A program made the position numbers and the translations under genes. From Fragilaria radians (taxonomy: Eukaryota; Bacillariophyta; Fragilariophyceae; Fragilariales; Fragilariaceae), in NCBI GenBank assembly GCA_900642245.1, contig CAAAJI010000009.1:137637-183469 (forward strand): DNA of 45,833 nucleotides, given 5' to 3'. Below, one piece after another: positions 22,842 to 34,999 of this stretch (the stretch's first letter is position 1; every line of letters starts with the position of its first letter). The notes under the pieces were generated by a model, which was given only the letters and a program-made list of their open reading frames with translations, searched no databases and had not been told where the DNA came from.

Positions 22842-24009
22842 AAAATGCCGTCATGGCGATTCACCCGAGTTTTTTTACTTTCGTCATTATGAACCATTTC
22901 AGCAACGGCTTTCATTATGGAGTCATATCGATTGTTATCAAAGCATTATGATATGCCATACCAATCATCAAACTATCTTCTGCAACCATCTATCAGATCA
23001 GACATGACAAAAGAGACGATGGATCAATTCGTGTGGATATTGTTATCAAATTCAAGCCTAATTTGTTCCCGAATCAATTTTCAAACGCTTTATCAATGTT
23101 GAATTCTATACTGTAACTTTTCGTATCAAATTGGATAAATACACGTAAAGTTTGACTTAAACTAGATTGTAATGGTTCCAAGCATGCAACTTAATGAGAT
23201 ACAGGAACTGATTCTTCTCTATGTTGATCTGATATTTAATGGGAGTTCCAGCTGTGTTGCATTATTGCGTTTTCTAGTTTGATGGATCTAATTTCACATG
23301 TTTCCAAACAAGTAAAAAATAATGGGAAACAAATACTGAGTTTTCATTGCTATTGTTTTTCCAGGAAGCTGTATTGGGGCACTCAACAAGAAAAGTAAAA
23401 AAAATCAAAGCATTTCCATTTATTATTCTCATGAATGACATTCCTGAGCATGATCAGATGACTTTCTTGAGTAGTCCAAATGGAAACAAATAAAGGTCAA
23501 TGAAATACTAGCCTACTTTCAATTGCGTATGTAACATAAGAAAGGCCTAGACTAGAAAGCATCCTTAAACGCAGATTTGCCTTTCCATGGTTTGCAACGT
23601 GATCATGACTATATATCTTTGGTCAAATTCAATTTTTAGTTTAGAAGCTATTTCAAATGTTTTAGATTACCGTTGGTTATTACTTGCATTGACCCTGAAT
23701 GCATTATCGCTCCTTTATTCCATTTGTTGTTTGTCTATTTTCTCATAACATGCAAATAAAACAAAAGTCCATGATTCATGTAAGTCATTTAAACTGTTTT
23801 GTTGCTGCAATATTTAAAGTTATATCTTTTTATCCTTGTGATTTTCAGCATTTGCAAACATTTCTGATAATGTGTAATCTTAACTAACGCAATTTTTTCA
23901 TCGCCTCGTCAAGTACAAGAAAGATTTTTTGTGAATCAAGTAAAAAAATTCCAAATTTAGTGCCGCGCACAACTTTTCAAAATCGTCACATTTGACTCCA
24001 ATTCCTTGG
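22842..24009. other. Intergenic spacer
   Basis: AT-rich sequence of 1.2 kb between two genes on the same strand. Short frames only. No RNA gene, repeat or protein fragment is recognised. Confidence 0.5.
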
Positions 24010-25837
24010 ATGGAAAGAATGCATTCAAGTCATGAATATAAAAGCGATACCCTTCATCTTATCGTCGGGAAGACACGTGTACGTGATATCGATGGATTTT
24101 GTGGGACAGTTGAATACTTAGGTCCTGTGGCCTCAGCCAAGAACCCAGAAGAGATCTATGCCGGTATAACCTGGGATGACCCCTCCCGAGGAAAGCATGA
24201 TGGTAGCGTCATTTGTCGAAGGACGAAAGCGCTGGTTCGTCACTTTGCTAGCACAGGTGCATCCTTCCTCCGCTTAAGCAAAATCGACACAGGAATACAC
24301 TTGACGCTGGAGCTCTTACAAACGAAATATGTCGAGCCAAATGCACCTTTGATTGCTCCCAACAACATCCTTCCACATACAGCGTTGACGTCTTCCGGGA
24401 GGAAAAAGCCAATCGAATTTCATGGTGAAATCAAGATTCGAGTTCATCAGCAAATCGATACAGTATCCATTATTTCATTGAGAAATTTAGGAATCTCTAC
24501 TATCGATCCAAATTTTAGGCCCTTAAATCGAGTTATGGATTTAGATCTAGGAGGGAATTTACTTTGGGAATGGTCTATTCTGCCGGATATTCTTCATGTA
24601 TTTCCAAATTTGACTTCATTGAGCCTTGCGTCCAATCATTTGAAAGATTTAGATACATCATTGGCGGTCCAGCACACACAATTATTACGATTAAATGTGC
24701 GATCCTGCAAAATCTCATCCTTTGCAACAATTCTGAAATTGGATGGACTATTTCCTCAACTTCAAGAACTTTGTGCTGCAGAGAATGATCTTTCTGATCT
24801 GTCGAATTTCCAATCAATCAGCTGCTTACATTCCTTACGTAACCTCGATTTGTCAGATTGTCATCTTACTTCGTGGCAAGATCAAATCAACAAATTCTCT
24901 GGTTTGCAAATGCTCGAAACTCTTGTAATGGACAACAATCCCATTCCAAAAATTGCAATTAGTGATGAAAATGATAGTTTCCGTAATCTGAAGAGTGTGA
25001 GTGTAATAGGATTGTCCGTGAACGAATGGAGTGATATTCAAGATTTGGCATCTTTGACAGCCCTTCGAAATCTTTCATTTCGTAATACGCCACTTACCTC
25101 CAAAATGGGCCCAGCCGAAGCTCGAGCATTTGTCATTGCAAGATTTCCGGCCTTGGAGAGTTTGAATTTGTCTCCCATTTTAGTGAAAGAAAGGAGTGAA
25201 TCAGAAAAAAGATATATTATTCATGTAGCACAAGAGATGTTACTGCAAAATAACATCTCACTAGAGGAGAAGCGGCATGAGTTTCTCGCCACAAATCATC
25301 CACAGTATTCACGCTTGATTCAGAAGTATGGAGAAGAAAACAAGCATGTAACGTCGAACGCTAATGTTGAAAAAATTGCTTCCAGTACGCTGAATATAAC
25401 GATCGTTAACAATGCCAACATGAATGAAAAAGTCAAAAGTATTCAAAAACGATTTCCGACTTCATTGACAGTCGGAAGACTGAAGGCACTTTGTGCACGA
25501 ATTTTTGGATTGGACTTTGATTTACAAGTATTACATAGTAAACCTCAGGTAAGTAAATATACTTGTTTTGGATTTTCCACTCGGATCCTGATTTTCAAAA
25601 GTTAACACTTGCAGTTAGGGTGAATCCTTTGAGTCTGAACTCAAGGATGACAATTGCACATTGGGATTTTATGGCGTCAAGGATGGTTATGAGATTTACA
25701 TGTCAGAACAAAAGCTTGGAACTAGGTCTGACAACGACGATGTTGAACTCCTACAACGACGAATCCTGGAAGTAGAAACCCAAGATTTAGAGAAGCGGGA
25801 TGCGCAATCTAACTTACGAAGACGTGGCCTTCTGTAA
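24010..25837 (+). CDS. TBCE: Tubulin-folding cofactor E (TBCE)
   Basis: Two exons, 24010-25548 and 25619-25837, encode 585 residues. A CAP-Gly domain lies near the N-terminus, with WDDPSRGKHDG at about 55-65 (the family's GKNDG box reads GKHDG). Then come leucine-rich repeats from about 150 to 390, for example LRNLDLSDCHL and LTSLSLASNHL. The C-terminal ubiquitin-like region spans the intron (SLTVGRLKALCARIFGL, then LGFYGVKDGYEIYM). CAP-Gly, LRR and Ubl in this order define TBCE, the chaperone that binds alpha-tubulin and works with cofactors A-D in tubulin dimer assembly and disassembly in the cytosol. Human TBCE is 527 residues. The 70-base intron has donor GTAAGT. Two AGs lie four bases apart at the acceptor, and only the second (25617-25618) keeps the frame. 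Confidence 0.93.
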
Positions 25838-26965
25838 TTTTTTCGGATTTCATAAAGGCAAATATTCAACATCTTGCTTCGTGGTATGGATGGACAAAGC
25901 ATCGGATATTCCTTGCTAGGGATCCTTCAACAGCTCAACTTTCATATTTGGAATAGAATATTTCATTGGCCTTAAGATGCCATTAGACTATGCCTAAACT
26001 TCCTTTTCATTTCCTCCTCCTTTATAGGTGCTTTCGTTAGGAGAGGATATAATTGGATAAGGATAGCGTATTGGATGTGATCTAGGAAGACTCCAATCTT
26101 CTGTCGCATTGCCAAGTGTTCCCTCTGATATTGTTGAGTAGTTATTTTTATATTCTAATAATCCTCAGCATCCAATTAGTTAATCTCTATTACAAATGTA
26201 GGCAAATTATTGATACCAGTCTGTATTGTGGTTGCCATTATCTGATAGCTACTAGTAGTAAAAGGAATATGGATTGAATTGATGATTATACATCCATAAA
26301 TAAAATTCAGAGTTTTGTTATATGTTGCAACTCTACTGGGTAGTTTTCTTTTTGCTTGCACATCCAAAGCAGTATGGATGATGGGAAAAGCTAGATGTAT
26401 GTCCCATCATTCTTTGGCAAGAATACTGTCATCAGTGGACAAACGAGAGAATTCCAAAAGCCTGTTTGAAGGATTGCTTAGGGCATCGAAGCGGAAAGGA
26501 GCACAGTCGTTGGCATAGTGTGATACTTTACAATTGATTGGGATCAAAATATATGCAAGATATCAAGTGACACAATAAAGAAGTCGTTGGTCGTCTCCCA
26601 TTATTTATACAAGTTGGGACAAAATCATTGCCTAGCAAAAACAAAGCGAACGTAAGCAAAATTCAATGCCTAAGGATTGATTTCTTGATGTGCAAGAAAA
26701 GCATCATCGTTATCTATGCTTTAATACGGAGGCGCAAAGACAGGACACCAACGAAACTAACCAGTTGCCCTTCACAAAAAATGATAGAATGCCAACTAGA
26801 TCTTGCCATCACGAAGGCTAAAAGATCCAAAAATATTTGGCGAAAAAATAATGCATGTTTCAGCATCACTATTCATCGTGAGATTCCTGATATATTTTAA
26901 ACATTATTTATTCTCCATTCCACGTAATCTCAAAGTTGAGAAGTAGGTCAAAGTTCGGAGTTTTT
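25838..26965. other. Convergent intergenic spacer
   Basis: About 1.1 kb between the 3' ends of TBCE and the RecQ gene. Short open frames at 26315-26518 and 26628-26900 lack ATG starts or recognisable content. No RNA gene or repeat is seen. Confidence 0.5.
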
Positions 26966-29374
26966 TTAACGACGAGACTTTTTAAATTTCAAGGTTGGTG
27001 GTGGTGGCGGTGGTGGTGGGAGTAGCAAAGCATCACCTTTGCTCAATGCTACCGATTGCGTTGATTTCGCTTGGAGAGCTAACAATCGAGATTGACTTTG
27101 CTGCTTTAATTTTTCAATATTTTCTCTTAATTGCTGAGCCTTTAACGCAAGTTCATTGCTTGATACTACTTCCAACTTTGATCCTTTTTTCGACAAGTGG
27201 TCAAGCGGATCAGGTAATCCATTTCTCAGATGAGACGGGATTTCAATTGGTTTTTGCGGAACTAACTTCACGTCATCTTTTGATCGAAATGAGACAAATG
27301 ATCCTTTCCCAACATCGTTGCGTTCCATCATTTCATACCTATCCAAAACGGTTTTTGCAAGATCTATACCTTTTCTCTTTTTGGATTGTGAACCAAGATC
27401 AAAAGCTTTGAATTCATTCTCCTCATAGTCTGATGTTATGCATAAGTCACCTTTCCAAATGTTTTCATGGGATTCGTTGTCGCCAAAGAAATCTGAGTCA
27501 TGGGGTCCATTCCATTGACCGTCCCAATAGCTATTCTCTTTTGCTCGATTCGAAAAAGAAGATATGGATGACACGACATCTTTCATTACATCTGACGCTT
27601 GAATGGCCTTTTGAATCTTAGCCGGATTTTGACAATAATCACAAGTTTTGCAACACACAACTTTGGGATCAATTTTCTCTCCAAAGTGAGAGAGGAGATA
27701 ATGCCGCCGACAACCAGGGATGATGCAATAGTTTATCATACTTTCGAGTGCTCTTAGAGGCTGCTGTTCCCTTTTCTCAGTTAAATCCTTAGACTTTGCC
27801 TTGGATTCGAGCGATTTTCTGATGACATACGCAAATCGAGAAGCATCCTCCTTGGAATAATACAAAACGCTCAAGGCCGACTGTCCATCACGACCTGCTC
27901 GTCCACTTTCCTGATAAAATCCCTCTACAGTCTTGGCCATTGACCAATGGAGTACGTATCGGACATGCCCTAAGTCAATGCCCATGCCAAAGGCTACAGT
28001 TGCCACGGCGACCTTGATCGTTCCAAGTGTCCAATCTTGTTGTACTTGGCTTCTTTCTCCATCCTTCAACCCAGCATGATAAGCAGCTGCAGGAATTTTT
28101 GCGATCGAACGAATTTGACTTGCGATGAATGTCGTGTCCTCACGTTTATGGACATAAATAATACCTGAGCATGGATCGTCACCTGCTTTTGCGTGCTGAC
28201 TTTTAACAAGAGCCACAAGATCGTTCAGAGCTCCACCAGGTTTCAAAGCATCGAGTGAATCTTTGAAACGAACTTCATAGGAGATATTTGGTCTGTTAAA
28301 TGAACTCAGATGACAAGGAACTTCGCCTTCGGGTAGGTTGAGAGTGTCACGAATATCTTGAATGACCTTTGCGGTTGCTGTCGCAGTGCATGCCATGATT
28401 GGTATATTGAGCGATGATAGCCATGTCAGCCTTCGATAGGCAGGCCGAAAATCATGTCCCCAAGTTGACAAGCAATGTGCTTCATCTACCGCTATAAGTG
28501 CAATTCTACCATCCTTATGCAGTTCTATAAGAATATCCCTGAATTTATTTGTCTGAATGAGTTCTGGGGTACAATACAACAATCTAAGCGACGATAACTG
28601 CAAGGTATCTTTCATGCCTTTTTTCGCCTTTAATGATCGTCCCAAAAGCCTTTCGAGGACTAGATTATTGTTTTTTTCTCCACTGGCACTCGAAAGCATT
28701 GCAGCTGGAATCCCTTTATCGTTCAAGGCCTTTACTTGATCCACCATTAACGCAATCAAAGGTGAAATGACTAACGTGACACCTCCCAATACACTTGCTG
28801 GTAACTGGTAGCAGAGTGACTTACCAGCTCCGGTGGCCATAACTATGATTTGACTTTTCCTTTTAAGGGCCAACTCAATAGCAATCGGTTGTTGATTTCT
28901 AAGTTTTTCCACTCCAAAGAATGATTTCATATTCAAATGAGCTTGTTTTTGGAGCGTTTCAAATGGAGCTTGTGATACCTTACGTTGGCAATCAACATTT
29001 TGCTTTGCTATTGTGTGGGAATATTTAGTAGAATCATTTGCTTCCAACTTGTTTTCTGTTTTCTTGGATGACTTCCCACCTTCACGCTTCACAGGAGCTG
29101 CAGCTAAACCACCGAAGAGAGTGCGTTGCGTTGGCGTCTTCTGAGATATTAACTTAGTTATCACTTGGCTTAGGTTATCTTCCTTTCCTCTATGCCTCAC
29201 AGACGAAGATTGGTCCACCTGGCCAATCAAGTTTCCCGACATATCTAGAACCTTATTCGTCAATTTATTTTCCGTGACTGAGAGACAGTGGCTTCGCTTC
29301 GTTCCGCAAATGGCACAAACGAGTGTCTCTGAAATAACATTGTCAAACGTACATGCATGGCAACTCCATGGCAT
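26966..29374 (-). CDS. RecQ-family DNA helicase with N-terminal RanBP2-type zinc finger
   Basis: The single exon encodes 802 residues. The ATG follows an in-frame TAA about 24 bases upstream. Residues 2-26 form a RanBP2/NZF finger (W-x-C-x2-C-T-F-x-N, then C-x2-C). The helicase core follows: MATGAGKSLCYQLP (about 179-192), DEAH (298-301) within the RecQ block CLSTWGHDFRPAYRRL, TATATAK, SFNRPNISYEV, VATVAFGMGID and QESGRAGRDG (about 489-498). The RecQ zinc-binding domain has its cysteines at CIIPGC and CCKTCDYC (about 551-582). RecQ enzymes are 3'-5' helicases that unwind recombination and replication intermediates in the nucleus. After the zinc domain come a polar region, a short coiled coil (about 750-775) and an eight-proline run before a basic tail ending KKSRR. 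No HRDC domain is evident. QRTLFGGL (about 83-90) loosely resembles a PCNA-binding motif. The exact RecQ subclass is uncertain. Confidence 0.93.
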   Translation of the reverse strand: MPWSCHACTFDNVISETLVCAICGTKRSHCLSVTENKLTNKVLDMSGNLIGQVDQSSSVRHRGKEDNLSQVITKLISQKTPTQRTLFGGLAAAPVKREGGKSSKKTENKLEANDSTKYSHTIAKQNVDCQRKVSQAPFETLQKQAHLNMKSFFGVEKLRNQQPIAIELALKRKSQIIVMATGAGKSLCYQLPASVLGGVTLVISPLIALMVDQVKALNDKGIPAAMLSSASGEKNNNLVLERLLGRSLKAKKGMKDTLQLSSLRLLYCTPELIQTNKFRDILIELHKDGRIALIAVDEAHCLSTWGHDFRPAYRRLTWLSSLNIPIMACTATATAKVIQDIRDTLNLPEGEVPCHLSSFNRPNISYEVRFKDSLDALKPGGALNDLVALVKSQHAKAGDDPCSGIIYVHKREDTTFIASQIRSIAKIPAAAYHAGLKDGERSQVQQDWTLGTIKVAVATVAFGMGIDLGHVRYVLHWSMAKTVEGFYQESGRAGRDGQSALSVLYYSKEDASRFAYVIRKSLESKAKSKDLTEKREQQPLRALESMINYCIIPGCRRHYLLSHFGEKIDPKVVCCKTCDYCQNPAKIQKAIQASDVMKDVVSSISSFSNRAKENSYWDGQWNGPHDSDFFGDNESHENIWKGDLCITSDYEENEFKAFDLGSQSKKRKGIDLAKTVLDRYEMMERNDVGKGSFVSFRSKDDVKLVPQKPIEIPSHLRNGLPDPLDHLSKKGSKLEVVSSNELALKAQQLRENIEKLKQQSQSRLLALQAKSTQSVALSKGDALLLPPPPPPPPTLKFKKSRR

Positions 29375-30472
29375 TCTCAAACTTTGACGATATGGTTATT
29401 ACAATAGAAATCTTAATTTGTATTCCAAAATATACTTTTATCTTCCGTGATGCAACTAAGACTCTCAAAACTTGCTGTTGCTCAGAGTGTCATTTCAAAT
29501 TTCTTTCGTCCAATGCAGTTTTTCCGCCGTTTTTGTTTCGTTTCAACCGATGAAAAAACTGTAGGGTTAAATCCATTTCAGATTTTTCGATAAATTCTGG
29601 AAAAAAAATATTTGTGCTGAGGGAAAAACTCTGTCCTATTTGATTGGAGAATACCACTTCTGCATCCACTAAAAAGTTAAGAAAGATTGAGAAATAAATA
29701 ATTGAGTCAGAAAATGTGCGTATCGATGTTACATTGACAAAGTACAGAATTTGAATCCCACTGAGTGTTCTCTATTAAAAGCATAGCCCAAGAATGATGA
29801 AAACGGTATAAAGTGCTGAAAATGTATCATCACAAATTATGAATTATCAAGCCTGGTTTGATTTAAAATCATTTTTTAAGGTTCAAGGGAAATGGTGTGT
29901 CGGTTGTACTGTAGTCATATTGACAATACGTTTGTTGAAATGGCCTTTTTTGCCAGGTCCTGGGGAACAATATAATGAAACATCTGATATTGATGACAGT
30001 AAGACAATATACTTTGCAAAATCAGCCAAAGATGTACATCTTGACGTTTAGGGAGGAAAAGACTATGTAGATTCTTTTTATCAGAATGTTGATTGGACAT
30101 CAAGTACTTTTAGATTTCATAGGTTATCCTTGCTTTTTTCCAACGTTTTTGCTGATAGCCTCGTCAAAATTGTCCAGCATGGTCTCCTTATATTATTCAC
30201 GAAGTACATTAATAATATTCATATGTCGTCAACGCATGCATTCCCGTGTCGTGTTTCTAATCCTATCGGATTCTCTTCAGCAATTATTTGAAGCTTGAAA
30301 ATGCTGAAATCCCAATGCTTTTGTTCTACATTAAGAATAATAGAAGATATCACTTTATAATTATATTAAAACACAGCGAATTAAACTAGAAAAACATTAA
30401 TTCAAGAAGATGTTATTTTGTACCAACATTCGGAGACGTCCATTGTTGCTAGTACATGCAAATATAGATGAC
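29375..30472. other. Spacer upstream of RecQ
   Basis: AT-rich sequence. The first few hundred bases should hold the RecQ promoter. An open frame at 29839-30051 (+) has an ATG but no recognisable domain, so I do not call it. Confidence 0.45.
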
Positions 30473-30867
30473 NNNNNNNNNNNNNNNNNNNNNNNNNNNN
30501 NNNNNNNNNNNNNNNNNNNNNNNNNNNNNNNNNNNNNNNNNNNNNNNNNNNNNNNNNNNNNNNNNNNNNNNNNNNNNNNNNNNNNNNNNNNNNNNNNNNN
30601 NNNNNNNNNNNNNNNNNNNNNNNNNNNNNNNNNNNNNNNNNNNNNNNNNNNNNNNNNNNNNNNNNNNNNNNNNNNNNNNNNNNNNNNNNNNNNNNNNNNN
30701 NNNNNNNNNNNNNNNNNNNNNNNNNNNNNNNNNNNNNNNNNNNNNNNNNNNNNNNNNNNNNNNNNNNNNNNNNNNNNNNNNNNNNNNNNNNNNNNNNNNN
30801 NNNNNNNNNNNNNNNNNNNNNNNNNNNNNNNNNNNNNNNNNNNNNNNNNNNNNNNNNNNNNNNNNNN
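30473..30867. other. Assembly gap of 395 N
   Basis: A run of N. Nothing can be said of its content or true length. No supported gene touches either edge. Confidence 0.99.
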
Positions 30868-31862
30868 GAGCAGCTTTATTTCGTTGAAGCCAACCTTGAC
30901 TGGACATAAGTTAATTTGTTAAGGTGATAGCATTCCTTACTGACCTTCATCTTATGATATTGTTCACAAATATTTGATGTAGTTGAGAAACAGCTGTGGT
31001 TGTTTTACTGCTAACAGGAATTCTATCATTAATTTTGACATATCAAAGAATCAGGAATTTTACAATTGTTGCATTCTTTAAAATGCTGGTAAATAGCCTA
31101 CTCTGAAATTGATTCCAACTACATATTTGTAGCCCTCTCCAAAACTTTCTTTAACATTCCATTCTCCTTTCTATATTACCCTTTTTGCTAATGGTACTCT
31201 ATTGCTCCGGCTTCACAATCATGTTTGTTCCATACTTTTTCAGGTAATCTCCGTGCATTATCCCGTAACAATAGATTCAAGTAGGCGATAATTGAAACAA
31301 GCAACCAAATAAGATATTGAACGCTTCATTCAAGGCATGAATTGTATATCTAGGGCTTGGACATGAATGAAAAAATGGAAACATTACAAAGTGAATTCGT
31401 TTGTGTATATTTTGGTACTGTGAATAAGTTGGAGACCTCATGCTTCACCAATATCAGTGTCATATGACAAACTAAAGGTAGAATAAATTGAACTGTTCAA
31501 TTTACCGAGTTTTCTTTACAAGGATTTCACTTTAGTAGACCATGCATGGACTGACTACCGTAGTATGATGGTAAAAATACAGATTACCGTTTTTTGCTCA
31601 GCATAGTGGACGGTTAAGACAGAGACTAAATTTCGATATTCCTTTGATGCTTCAGTGAAGAATACATCGTCTGGCCGCCTGCAATTCCCTCACGTACTCA
31701 AAATAGACTTCTGAGGTGTTGAGGCCAGAGTACAAGTATTCACACCATACAGTTTTTGTAGGAGCACTATCTAGTAAGTGTAAGGGTTTTTGATTGTTCA
31801 CTGTGACAGAACAACCCATCACCACCAAACATTAGCTCACATTACCAACGGAAGATCTCACC
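30868..31862. other. Spacer upstream of plastid S21 gene
   Basis: About 1 kb without a supported gene. It presumably contains the promoter of the S21 gene near its right end. Confidence 0.5.
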
Positions 31863-32374
31863 ATGTACCGATCAATGGTAACTTTCCTCTTACTAGCCTT
31901 GAGTTTGATCTCAACAAATGCATTCGCCCCTATGCCAGCATTTAGAAATATTGGTAGGTTTAACAGGTGGAGGTGGAACAAACAATACCTTTGTTTTCCA
32001 TTCGATTGCAGAAATAGAAATGGAAATCGTTTTTCCGCAATAACTGAAGAACAAAATATAATCCGCACATCGAATCGATTCGAATCAACCCATTTAATTA
32101 TCTCTAATTTCCTTTTCTCTACTTCTCCAACTCAGCCCCATCATCTGCTACCGAACTGGCCGTTAAAGTCAAGATTGATGTCGGAAATGGAGAACCTATC
32201 GAGTCTGCCTTGCGCCGTTTCAAGAAGGAAGTTAGCAAGAGCTCTCATTTGATCGAACTCCGTCACCGACGCTATTTTGAGAGTTCTCAAGACAAGGTAA
32301 AACGTAAGAAGAAGGAGGCAGGTATGCGTCGTAAATTCGAACGTATGCAGAGAAAGCGTATGCAACGTGTATAA
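31863..32374 (+). CDS. rpsU: Plastid-targeted ribosomal protein bS21 (nuclear-encoded)
   Basis: Two exons, 31863-31953 and 32136-32374, encode 109 residues. The intron is 182 bases, phase 1, GTAGGT to a pyrimidine-rich CAACTCAG. Exon 1 is almost exactly the targeting peptide: a signal peptide to Ala19, then FAPMPAF, the classic diatom A-F-A-P plastid motif. Exon 2 carries the mature bacterial-type S21: VKVKIDVGNGEPIESALRRF, KKEVSKSSHLIELRHRRYFE, then a basic tail rich in Lys/Arg. S21 sits in the small subunit of bacterial-type ribosomes near the mRNA exit and anti-Shine-Dalgarno region, so this should act on plastid ribosomes. Length fits S21 (about 70 residues) plus presequence. The short reach between the cleavage motif and the S21 fold leaves little transit peptide. 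Confidence 0.92.
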
Positions 32375-34999
32375 ACATTAGAAAACTCTGTCTTGTGGTG
32401 GAATAATATAGATCTGAGTTACTAATATTACATTCTTTTTCACGTAAAATTCTTTTTATCTCAATTACCTATGTTGTCATGCGATAAAACTGTCAGAAAA
32501 GAAAACTTCTTTCTTCGATAAGAATTCTTGTTCATGACACAGTGTAGCTAACAGCTCCTTTGTTGTGACATAAACTACTTTGGAGTCCGACTTCTATAAT
32601 GATTACTAGGGAACAGAATGTGCGAATCGGATATAGGGATCATCGACATTGGATTTGTTTTCAACTCAATCATCTGACTGACAAATAAAACATCAGTTAC
32701 ACGATTTGCTATATTCCTGAACAGATTATAGTATAACAGAATGAAGCATTGTTGGGAAATTAGCCTATACTGATAGCAAAATAGGACAAAAATTACGTTT
32801 CAATTTTCAACACCTGAAAAATATATGTGAAATACTCCTCCTTAAAATCAATGTCAATCCAAGAATTCAACTCAATCATTCATCTGAAAACTGAGGATAC
32901 TGTTAATGGTTGATGTCCATGTTGCGATTCCGTGTTAAATGGTACACGGAGTCAGTTCATCACAGTTTTTAACATGCTACGAATAAAAATGTGTCAGCTA
33001 CGAAAGTGTCTCAAAGCCTTGGAACGAAATTGGATTACAACTTTCTGCCTTTTTTTATTCTTCTGTAACTTCTGCTTCTAGTTTTTCCCAGTAAACAAAA
33101 GGCTCAGATAATAAGACTAAGAATATATTGTTTCAAATGACACTAAGGAATGCCCTTCCTTTGAAACATACCAAGGCTTTCAAATAGTTTAGCAAGTCTT
33201 TTCTTATCTGGCAATAGGTGGTAACAAATTTCTTAAAATATTCAATCTAAATTGATAGTGTCATTGCTTGCACAATAAATGTAGAACCTATGATTTGAAG
33301 TATGATTTGAAGTCCTATGATTTGAAGTCATATCATAATCTTATGCTAATATTTGCTTCATTAATGACAGTATTGACTGCTTTCAAAAAGGTTATTGGTA
33401 TTTTGAAACTTAAGGTTGCATAGTTACATCATGCCCCTTTTTAAACTTGGCGTTTTAGGAAAGGTCGTTTTCTTCGATCATCTAGGAAAAGTCAGAAACC
33501 CCACAGGAGACGCTTAACCTACATTGATATGTTCACTCTTGATGATACGTTTTAATCCAATCTAGGGTGTAAAAGGACAATTTATCCATACTTTTGTAGG
33601 CTATGAGGAGTATTTCTGTTACTGCTGCAACAATTAAATATGGAGAACAAGGATTTCTTTATGCTCTCAATACTACTTAAAGACTATTTAACTTGGCATT
33701 CTCATTGCGAATTCGGATAATAAATAAGTTAAGTTTCATTCGCTAGTTTTAGTGATGACTTTATTTATGTGTTCTCAAATACCAAAAAAACTTGCTAACG
33801 TTCAACTGATTAACAAAATTTGAGCCTTGTTAGATGCCAACTCTTTTTCAGCAACGAGTCCTAGATCTATTACAGCTTTACATTGTGCCCTTTTACGGTG
33901 GAAATTTCATACTATTCATTGAGCTATAAATCACTGATAAACATGACTGTGTGAAAGTTCATGAAGTCCATCGGTTTGACTCCTGCTGTGTCCAAACCCC
34001 TTGTTTCCAAATTAAAGAAGGTAGACCAAGGTGAATTCGCCTAGTGTTATTAGCTGGACATATCCCTTTGGGCATTTTCGTGGATCCAGGCTACAAGATT
34101 CCATGTATTCCGGACACTTGATTATGTACATGGATGGATGCACTAAGGCGTGGATCAAGTGATGGATGTAGGTGCAGAAGTCTAAGTTAGATAAGGACAA
34201 ATCATTGAGATTCTAGATCAAGTCTGGGCTCTAGCGAAATGGAGTTAGCATATATGAATGTTTGAAATCTTACATAAAGAATCTATCTCTTAGCCAAACA
34301 GTTTGGAAAATTCTTAGTAAATCCGATGCACCAATTTATGGTTACAAAAATTTGGATCAATCTAAGTTTTTTTTCAAACTATGCAAGCGTGACCGTTGAG
34401 AACTTTTATCCAGCCTAAAGTGAACATCAAATTAACAGTCCAATTAGGATTTGAAATTCAATGATATTACCAATTGTCTAGCTGCTATCAGTATTACTTT
34501 TTTATGTATTCAAGCCACCTCATGATTCATTGCTAAATACAACATAACATATAAAGCAAAACTGAACTATCGATATTATAATTTTGTATCGAACAACATA
34601 TTTTTTAGGTGTTAAAATGATCGGATTTCACTTCATCCCAATGCATATCACCGCCTTTGAGGAGGTTATATTAGTGGTATTATAATCCAATCAAAACTTT
34701 GAAAATTTATGAAATAATAAATATCCGAGCGTTTAACCCAAGGAAAGATTATTCCCATTGTTCTCTTTACGTGTCATATGTAGCATTCTTATGCGATCAA
34801 ACTAAAGGGCTTGCCTCGATAAATGAAGTCAAATATGATACACAATTTTAAACTTTGAATGCATGCTTGAAGTGATTTCATATCATTCCTTGCAAAACTA
34901 CTAGTAACATTTTGTTGGACTCAAAGTGATAAAATACATTTATAATACAAATGAGGAGATTCAAATTGAAAAACATCTCCATACTTGGAATAATTTTCT
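32375..34999. other. Convergent intergenic spacer
   Basis: About 2.6 kb of AT-rich sequence between convergent genes. It contains a small imperfect tandem repeat at 33289-33327 (separate entry). No gene, tRNA or convincing retroelement fragment is recognised. Confidence 0.45.
33289..33327. repeat. Three copies of TATGATTTGAAG
   Basis: Exact 12-base copies at 33289-33300, 33301-33312 and 33316-33327, the last separated by TCC. It is a small local duplication in non-coding sequence with no obvious role. Confidence 0.85.

Noticed and set aside
26315..26518. Short frame resembling a signal peptide protein
   Set aside because: The start codon is TTG and the ATG-initiated part lacks the hydrophobic segment.
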